From: Thelephora terrestris
Taxonomy: Eukaryota; Basidiomycota; Agaricomycetes; Thelephorales; Thelephoraceae
Length of the DNA: 64,000 nt
Direction of reading: 5' to 3'
Assembly: GCA_015956445.1 (NCBI GenBank)
Contig: WIUZ02000001.1
Span: forward strand, 4,216,001 to 4,280,000
Part shown: piece after piece, positions 56,952 through 64,000 of the stretch
Layout of the letters: every line of letters starts with the position of its first letter
How positions within the stretch are numbered: position 1 is the first letter of the stretch
The notes under the pieces: model-generated
What the model was told of the DNA's origin: nothing
What the model saw: only the letters and a program-made list of their open reading frames with translations
Databases searched by the model: none
Translations under genes and position numbers: made by a program

Positions 56952-59900
56952 TCAGTGCATGTCGTCCCAGTTAGGCTTCGGCTGCCCAATCGACAGCTTG
57001 CCCATCAGTTTTCGCTGCCTGAGATTCTTAACCTCGGTATGGATCAGGTCTCTCAAACGCTCGAGGTCGACGCTGCGCTCGGCTCTGGATCCCATGAGTA
57101 GATTTCGCCAGATTCCGGCAGCAGCGACTGAGTTGTCGATGCCGAGCTGGAGGGGACGGTGGAGGCGGACCATCTTCTGCATCAGGTTGTCGGGACTGGG
57201 GTAATTTGCGTCTGGCCAGGCAATACGGATAGCAAACCACCATCCGAGCGGCCTGCCGTCCGGTAAACACTTGTCAGGATAGGTATCGTAAGTTGTGAGC
57301 TGTCCATCTGGGAGCGAGAATCTAACGCGGAGAGAACGGTGAGGATCCCAAGCCGACCCTTGAAGGGTGAGCCATTAACACACCTGTGCACGACCCAATG
57401 ATTAGAATCCGCCCTGTGCTTCGCCAACACAATCAGCAGCCTCGGGATACCATCCAATCCGAATGGTGCCCATAAATCCCTCAACATCATGCATGCATCC
57501 CCGTGCCTGCCATTAAACACTGCCGTGCTAATCGCATCTGCAACGTTCGGGGGCACGAACAACCGATCCACCCTTCCCTGCGGGGAGTCCGTCATCCGGC
57601 TCCTCACATACCTCTTATAACTCTGAGTCGCCCAGATGCTGAGGGAGATCTCTTCAACCTGGTGTCCTCTGGTAGTGCTTCCGAGGGCAGCGTCCAACTC
57701 AGACATCGGCCAGATGATTGCCCAATTCAAGAGTCGTTGATGAATGAGTTGCCAGGGCGGTGTCTGTTGCTGAACATCGCTACCGTATCCTTGATGCGTC
57801 CAGTGAGGTTCCGGCATGTGGATCATCTCGCCACCAGCTTCGGATTGTGGGATAGGAGGGAGGGAAGGTGAAGCTTGGCGGGCGGTGGTGTCCGGGATTT
57901 CAGGCATCCCAGAGTCGGTAACAGCAGCCTGAGCGTCACCCTCATACTCGAAATCTCCATCTTCCCTCGCAACTTCCCAGGTCTTATGCGTGCCCACCGC
58001 CGAGCCCGGACCAGTCTTCACCCTCAGTTTGTAAAGCTCTTCTTCGAGGAACTGGCGCCCAGGAGAGTCGTTCCTCGCACCTGTCATATATTCGTTGGCA
58101 AGCCCTTGAGCGGGAGTCATCATCTCCTGCTGAAGGTAGTGGTGGGGCTCCTCGTCTTCTCCATCATCGTATTCCTCATCGTCCCTGATGGACTCTTCGT
58201 GGGTGGATGCCGGGACCGTTGTCGGGTCCATGATACCGGTTTCAGGTTGGTAAACCGACTCGTCAGCGATGGTTCCAACACCATTCATGTACGCTTGGCC
58301 ACCGTCATCCAATTCCGATTGAGGGACCTGATGTTTGGTGGCGACGATTGATCCGGTTCGAGTCAGTTTCATGCGCTCAATCTTGGGAGCCATGTTGTCC
58401 AATCGTTGCTGCATCGCCGCCATACCCTGCATGAGCTCCCTCGCCCAATCGGGGGGCTCGCTCCGCTGTTGTAGGGACGAAATGAGGACTTGTGGGAAAC
58501 AATCATGGGGTAAAGCGACGAACCTCGGACAGTTCAGGAGTGAAATTGGGCTGGAGGTGAACACGGGGATCATGGTCATGGAAACTCTTTCTATATTGTC
58601 GGATGGACTTCGTTATGGGAAATCGGACGATAAGAATCACTGTCACGTTACGTATCAACGAGGACTCGGCTCACCTCGTTATCAGATTTCATGCCTAGCT
58701 TCTTGACTCTAGCTCTAACAGCTTTTCTAACAGCCTTCTTCACGACCTCGGCGAGATTCGGTGCTTCGAGCGAGTGCAACAGCTCGCACAGCTCCATGTC
58801 GTGGAAGTGGGAGTTCTGAACATCGGGTTCAAGGGCAGAGGGAGCCATCGAAGTCCTCGGAGTCCTTGATAAGATCGTCCTGACCATCTCTTCTTCCTCC
58901 TCGTCGAGTTCTTCGTCGACTTGCGACTGCGTACGGGACTGAACGGGAGTCTGTTCTTCGTGGTCGTGATGATCGTTTGTGCCGTTGATGTGACTGTGAC
59001 TGTGACCGTTCGTCTGTGGGACCATGCGAGGAGAGAGGGCGCTCGTCACTTGCATCAGATCTTCTTGGGTGACGTGTTGGCGGGGTGACATGGCACGAAC
59101 ATGCGCAGTTGGAGTCCTCGGAGACATCGGGTTGGGGACAGGTTGTCCTTGGCTCTTGGGCGATTTCATCAACATTACAGCTTGCTCCTTTTCTTGTAGC
59201 TCTTGCTCCAACCGAGCAGCCCTCTTCTTGTAATACTTGAGTCCAGCCACGCTTGGAGAGTCAGAGGGCGCCAATGTGCTAACTTTGGAGGGCGCTCTCG
59301 AAGGGCCATGACCTCCATGTGACTTTGATCTACCAGGAGTGAACGGGGGAAGGGGGCCAACTTCTGATTCCTGCTGGGCCTCCTCTACGCGGTTCTCGGC
59401 ACGACTCTCAGGTAAAGGTGGACACCTGGTGCCAGCATCAGTGCCACGGGACGTCTTTTGCGTGACACGTGATTGACCCTGAGAGAGTACTCCAGACCGA
59501 GGTGACAGAGGTCGGTCGGCATCGTTAACGGGGGACTTGGTGCGGCTTGGGGCTGCCTTCTGTTTGGATGGGCTTTGGGACAGCTTGGAGCCATTGACCG
59601 GAGACTGGACGCGCCCGTTGACTACACCTGTTGTCATCGCGGGAGTCATACCGAAAGACTAATTAAGATGATGAGATCATCGGTTTACCGAGTTTGGGTA
59701 AGTGTAGAAGTAGCGTACTTGGAATGGATTTTGGGGTGATAAAGGACTGGAGGAGGGGGCGGAAGAAGGGAGGGGAACACCGACTGCCCTACGCGGTGAT
59801 GCCTTATATGGCGGATGGAAGGGAAAGTGCGATGTCAGACTCATGCATCCGAGGATCGTGAGCACTACTTACTTGTTGGTCCCAAGGGGGTTGGCCCATA

Positions 59901-60357
59901 TTTCCGAAGGAAGAACCAAGGGATTCATATCGGATACCAGGGCCATCTTCGGGATCAGGTTCCACCTGGGCAGACACGGACAAAAGTGGTTAACGTCCGA
60001 ACCATGCTGCTAGACGCCAGGAAGAAGCCAGTAGTCTATAAACCCCAAAATACCACTTACATGAGCAGTAGTCCTGATGGGCACAGATGTCCCGACCATA
60101 GAATCTCTTCCTTCTTGGATATCTGAGCGATATTCATTATCGTGTTCGGCGGGTGGGACACCGTTGAGGCCGAGCCCGTTCTGGCGTTTATCCGTGACGT
60201 AGCTAAGTTCAGAACGTCCAGAACGACGGGCGCCGCTACCGCCAGAGTTGCTTCCTCTTAGCATCGGTGACGTTACTCGTGCGGGAACCGTTGGGCTGCG
60301 AGGCGATGCGGGGGAATTCGTTTCTCTGTCATCTGGTTCCGGCGGGTCGCTCTGCAT
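56952..60357 (-). CDS. Large protein with C-terminal Ulp1-like domain lacking the catalytic Cys
   Basis: Five exons: 60357-60061, 59658-58675, 58550-58524, 58465-57384 and 57321-56952, giving 919 residues. The N-terminal 550 residues are Ser/Pro-rich and mostly disordered, with a short coiled coil (KYYKKRAARLEQELQEKEQA), a helical segment ELCELLHSLEAPNLAEVVKK and an acidic stretch. The C-terminal 230 residues follow the order of C48 (Ulp1/SENP) proteases: SYKRYVRSRM, VDRLFVPPNVADAI, LLIVLAKHRADSNHWVVHRF with the His-Trp pair, LTTYDTYPD with the aspartate, and PLQLGIDNSVAAAGIWRNLL where active enzymes have Q-x-N-x-x-D-C-G. The Cys position is Val/Ala here, so it is probably not a protease. The fold assignment is by motif pattern only. 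Gene function is unknown. Confidence 0.6.
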
Positions 60358-61953
60358 CCTCTCGAGATACAACAGCACTGTTGGGCATAACGCCGTTAGA
60401 TTTGGGGTTTCATAGAGTGCTTATGAAGGAGCGTTGACCTTTTTCGTTGGAAGCTGGTCGCGGTCATCAGTGCCGTGGTAACATTCGGAGTGCACAAGAT
60501 GCCACGTACCAGGAGTGCTTGACCTCAGAAGAATCTTATTCATGACCTCCGGAGAGCCGACCTGCAAAGAGGGACTGCCGAGCCCAGACATCTCTATCTT
60601 CTAATCGCGAAAGTTGTGTTCGGAGGTTTGAGTAGCAAAAGAGGATAAAAATAAAAGAACAGGATGTAATGAGAGAAGCTCAAAGCGAGATTTGGAATAA
60701 AGGAATTATTTGCCGGGGTTCCTGACGAACGTTGGCGGATATGGACTGCGGGGAGGAGTGAATAGCAGGCTGCCAGGAGGAGGAGTGGATGAATGACTTC
60801 AGCCCAAACCACAGGTAAACACGAACAAACAAGCCGCTCCTGCTGAATTAAAAATGATTTTCTCACACTCGCTCACGCATCCCGCTCGTTGCTTCTCACT
60901 GATACACGCGAGGGTATAGGTGAAGGTTGACACCAGTGATGAGCGCTTTAGGCTCAAAGCGTTGTTCGCGATGCTAAAATCTCCATTTTCCGTGAAGCAA
61001 GTCACGATCGAATCGCGATCGGGAGGAACTGGGTGACTATCCACACGACTCTACATGGTTCTAGACATATTTTTCGAGCCTTTTAAGGGAGATGATGGGA
61101 CCCCGACCGCTCTGTAGGGTCAGGAACACCGCGAAACTCGGCAACTGGCACCCTTCTACGACGGATATAATTATGTCTAGAATTGTGGATAGTCACCCAC
61201 TCACAACCTTTCCTTAGTCCATATCCAACGCTCGATCCTCTTTGTGAATTTTCCGGTGTCTAACTTACCAAGCCAACAACTTTGAACATTTTTACGCCGG
61301 TTTCGCGCAGCGATTTTGCCCCATTGTGTCGAGATTGAGGTTGTTGGACTTGCTCCCTAACTCCTGGGTGGCTCAATTACATACGTGAGTTCCTCGGGTT
61401 GCCGTTTCGGAGCCCTGGCTCTCAGCCCAAGCAATAATTCAAGTGTTCCTGCTGGACAAAACCTATCTTATGAAAGCTCGTGAGAGAATCACCCTTACAA
61501 CCCACAATCCTCAGGCGCCATTGAACCTCTGTTTCAAGATACCATGAAGATTCGTTATTTCTGTGTTTTTCGATCCGTAATGCATGGGCCGTATATTCAA
61601 ACCGACTGAACTTCCAAGATTTCGGCAAGAATGCCATGTCAAGGCGATATGCAAAGGAGAACTAATGGTGACAACACATGAGACCTCAATGAACTCGATT
61701 AGGGACGAGCGTGGAGCATGACTGAAGATACTGGTGCCCTGTTGATGTCCTGGATAATGCACCTATGTGTACAAGTATGGAACAAAAAGGAGGGAAAGCA
61801 CACGAAGGGGAAATCTTTCGCACGAAATTGTACTACCTTCGTGATAGAATTCAGTCCGCCCCAAAGACGACACGGCTTATGCGGCCGGAGGTGGTTGTCG
61901 TACACCTCAGGAACTTGGAGGGGTCATCGGCCCAAGTGGCTTCGTCCACAATG
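60358..61953. other. Intergenic DNA with one MITE-like element
   Basis: About 1.6 kb without a supported gene. The first 230 bp are the upstream region of the minus-strand gene. It contains a small inverted-repeat element (61031-61198), listed separately. Confidence 0.45.
61031..61198. mobile_element. 168-bp MITE-like element
   Basis: The ends are inverted repeats: left GGGTGACTATCCACA and right TGTGGATAGTCACCC, with a second matching block (TTCTAGACATA / TATGTCTAGAA) further in. The trinucleotide ACT flanks both sides (61028-61030 and 61199-61201), as expected for a 3-bp target duplication of PIF/Harbinger-type elements. There is no coding capacity. Confidence 0.6.
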
Positions 61954-62623
61954 TCAGTCATCCTCGTGCACGGTGATCTTGGCAACATCAGAAGCGGGGA
62001 CTGCAGGTGGGCTTTCTTCTTCGTCGGCCATGGACGGTTGTTCACCTGGAGCAGGGCCGCTTTCTTCTTCGTCACTTTCCCTGTCATCTCTCTTCTTGAA
62101 GACGAGTTCCTTCCCGTTGACCAGCCTGCGCTTCTTGATTGGACCGTCGTCTGCGTCAGCTTTAGAGGTCTCGGTGGACGCAGCCTTGGCCCTTTCCTTC
62201 TTCTTTTGTCTCTTAGCGCGATTTTTCGCCGTCTTCGCGTCGATTGCTTGCTCTCGTTCTTGTTTCCGCTGCTCAAATTCTTGCTGATCGGCTTCCTGTT
62301 GGGAAGTGTGAGAGACCCCAAGGCGATCGCCACTCGCAGCGTACCTTCTTCGACTGGTCCTCCATCAATTTTAGACGTTCGTACTCCCTTCGCCGGCCAG
62401 CCTTATATACGTGAAACTCGCCGCTCCCAGCTCCGGCACTGGAACCTTGCACGTTCTTCATCATCTCGCGTGCCGGTCGAATCATCTTTTCCTTCGGTGG
62501 TGGGGGAATATATGCGGGTTTCGATGGGTCCTTGAGTAACTTGTCGAGCTGGGCTCGCTGCTTATCGAGAGGAGTCGCAGCATGTCGCTTGCTAGACTCT
62601 GCGTTATTCGAGGTTGTCGACAT
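61954..62623 (-). CDS. PRKRIP1-like (DUF1168) nuclear protein
   Basis: Two exons, 62623-62345 and 62295-61954, giving 206 residues. The N-terminal half has TPLDKQRAQLDKLLKDPSKP, AYIPPPPKEKMIRPAREMMK, NVQGSSAGAGSGEFHVYKAG and RRREYERLKLMEDQSKK, the conserved core of the DUF1168/PRKRIP1 family, followed by a long basic helix (QRKQEREQAIDAKTAKNRAK, RQKKKERAKA) and an acidic C-terminus. Human PRKRIP1 is a component of the catalytic spliceosome, where its long helix bridges RNA and proteins; the same role is inferred here. The start at 62623 fits the conserved region; an upstream in-frame ATG exists but is less likely. Confidence 0.85.
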
Positions 62624-63279
62624 GATTAGTGGTGTTCCCGTTTCCCACGCACGCTTACGAACAACCTGGGGCCTGGGACCCCGCCGACCTTCTGCAAGGT
62701 TACCGTATATTCTAGGAGGCGGGATATATAGATTTGTAGTGGCCATAGAAAAAATGAACGATTTATTCATTTGCCAGCCTGCCACTCTCTGCCAACTTGG
62801 CAGAAACCGCCTGGAACTGCCCCCGTCCCTACACACATAACGCGCAGAACTTCGAAAGTATACTCGGTACCAGTACCATCAAAAATTGGGTGGGCGCGAG
62901 GGTGCTCCTGGGGTCCATCTCGAGGGTTGCGTGCCCAGCGCGTGTCCTTAGGTGGGTCGTTGCCTCCCCCCCTCGCTGGCATTTCCCCGGTCATTGCACA
63001 ACTCCGAGGTCGCGAGTATTGTTTGTCCCAACCATCTCGGCTCTAGACAATCCAACATGCGCACCAGCAGGATCATCCTGAGGACTAAGCCAGTTGCTCA
63101 TACATGCCCGTGCTGCAAGATACTGCGGCGCCTCGGGTTCGATAGACTCAAGACACCGTTTACCCCCAGAGGGATGTGGAAACAGTTTTATCGTTCCTAC
63201 TTTACCGTCTGAGACGGGATTCGTGAACAGTAGCCAAAATGTTATGGAGTCTCCGGTCGCTACACGTCTTCGGTCGTGA
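62624..63279. other. Divergent spacer, nothing supported
   Basis: About 650 bp with short frames only. It should hold the promoters of the PRKRIP1-like gene (minus) and of the gene starting near 63280 (plus). Confidence 0.4.
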
Positions 63280-64000
63280 TGCCACAGGTGCGTTTCCCGA
63301 GTTATACGTGCGAATCACAATGTACTAGAGATTCGACTCCCCATCCAGCCACGCACCCCAAGCCTGGAGAGTTCACAGCACGTGCCACTGAGCTACCATC
63401 CTGGGAGACGATCGTTGCATCTGCGAATGAAGTCGTAAAAGCCGCCGAGGAGAGGCTCAGCGCCGCTGCGTGCGAGTTTAACGTGACGGGGAGGATGGAT
63501 GACCTCAAAAGCACGCTCCACAGCATTCTCGCCACCTCCAGCGAGATTCGCGGGCACATGTCCGAGCTCACTCAGCAAGGCCTCCCCCTGAACCGTATCT
63601 CCGACGAGCTGGGGGTTATGTTTGGTGATATCCTGGCCCACATCGGGAAGACCTTCCCTCTATCGGATCAGGCACCTAGTCAAACGGAGCGACTGGAGAT
63701 GGTGATAATTGTTCTAGAGAAAGCAAAACAAGGATTCCTTGACCTTGCTCACAAATATGACATGTCTGAAGCCGGACTAGAAAGCGTTCGTGAGTCTTTT
63801 AGTCTGTTGATGCCCCACATCGAGCATTTGGTTGTCATCACGGGTGAGCCTTACTAGCAGTCTGCATCGCAGTTCGTATCTGACATTTTCCTCTCATAGG
63901 CGACCTCATAGAGGAGAACCCTGTTCTTTTCAGTACATTGATATGCTCTGTGACGGGGATCCTCGTCCCGGAGGCGTGGATCCTTCGTCCGCTCCTCAGT
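63280..64000 (+). CDS. Ifi-6-16-like membrane protein, N-terminal part (cut by window end)
   Basis: The open frame to 63843 continues after a GT-AG intron (about 63844-63900; ...VVITG joins DLIEENP...) to the window end. The visible part is helical and amphipathic (SANEVVKAAEERLSAAACEF, DDLKSTLHSILATSSEIRGH, LEMVIIVLEKAKQGFLDLAH). It ends in a hydrophobic segment VTGILVPEAWILRPLLS. In agarics such a helical N-terminus followed by a (P)EAW-LRP-L hydrophobic stretch leads into a glycine-rich Ifi-6-16 domain, a small membrane domain of unknown role in fungi. The remainder lies outside the window. The true start is uncertain; an intron may remove the first 25 codons. Confidence 0.5.

Noticed and set aside
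63310-63405. Possible minus-strand tRNA (GGTAGCTCAGTGG...GTCGAATC)
   Set aside because: T stem has only three or four pairs and the acceptor stem does not pair; at best a decayed copy.
1-64000. Prokaryotic features (CRISPR arrays, operons, ribosome binding sites)
   Set aside because: The window is eukaryotic; genes are intron-rich and individually transcribed, and no spaced direct-repeat array of CRISPR type is present.

Overview
The window reads as nuclear DNA of a basidiomycete, most likely an Agaricomycete. Genes are cut by many short introns (about 45-70 nt, GT-AG, several with CTAAC/CTGAC-like branch points). The repeated families are also typical of mushroom genomes: a KDZ (Kyakuja-type) transposase, BTB/POZ genes, basidiomycete-type G-alpha genes and a NACHT-WD40 receptor. 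I cannot name a species. Coordinates of spliced genes span all exons; exon limits are given in the evidence where I could fix them by reading frame and splice signals.

Left part (1-31.5 kb) is repeat-rich. A BTB gene occurs three times: copy A (1611-4684), a 5'-truncated copy B (6756-7696) and copy C (28605-31452). Copy B ends at a 1159-bp apparently perfect palindrome (7697-8855). The other side of the palindrome is the inside of a 3.3-kb element that occurs three times here: truncated 8856-10512, and 15420-18717 and 19235-22537 in opposite orientations. The two full copies start TGTCAGG, end CCTGACA, have 5-bp target duplications (CCGGC and ACCAC), and carry a four-exon gene for a coiled-coil protein with no recognisable transposase or reverse transcriptase. 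Both sit inside one KDZ transposase gene (14587-25120); removing each with one target copy restores its reading frame. Upstream of the KDZ gene is a divergent pair: a gene with a WF-N-R helix (10513-12057, 3' end destroyed by the truncated element) and a six-exon gene ending in an RNase H1-type hybrid-binding domain (12367-13616). A purine-rich minisatellite and a degenerate G-alpha gene with duplicated terminal exons follow.

Right part (31.8-64 kb) is mostly conserved single-copy genes: BOS1 (Golgi Qb-SNARE), SSL1 (TFIIH), a Ctr copper transporter, a GH17 beta-glucanase, a NACHT-WD40 receptor, an unknown gene, COG3 (Golgi tethering), a Pcl/Pho80-type cyclin, a GT8 glycosyltransferase, a large gene with a Ulp1-like domain lacking its cysteine, a PRKRIP1-like splicing factor, and the start of an Ifi-6-16-like membrane protein. 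A stretch of about 4 kb (about 37.6-41.4 kb), covering the NACHT-WD40 exons and the DNA behind them, is strikingly poor in CpG compared with both sides. Between the receptor and the unknown gene lies about 3.8 kb of decayed duplicated sequence, including a copy of the 5' half of the copper transporter gene.
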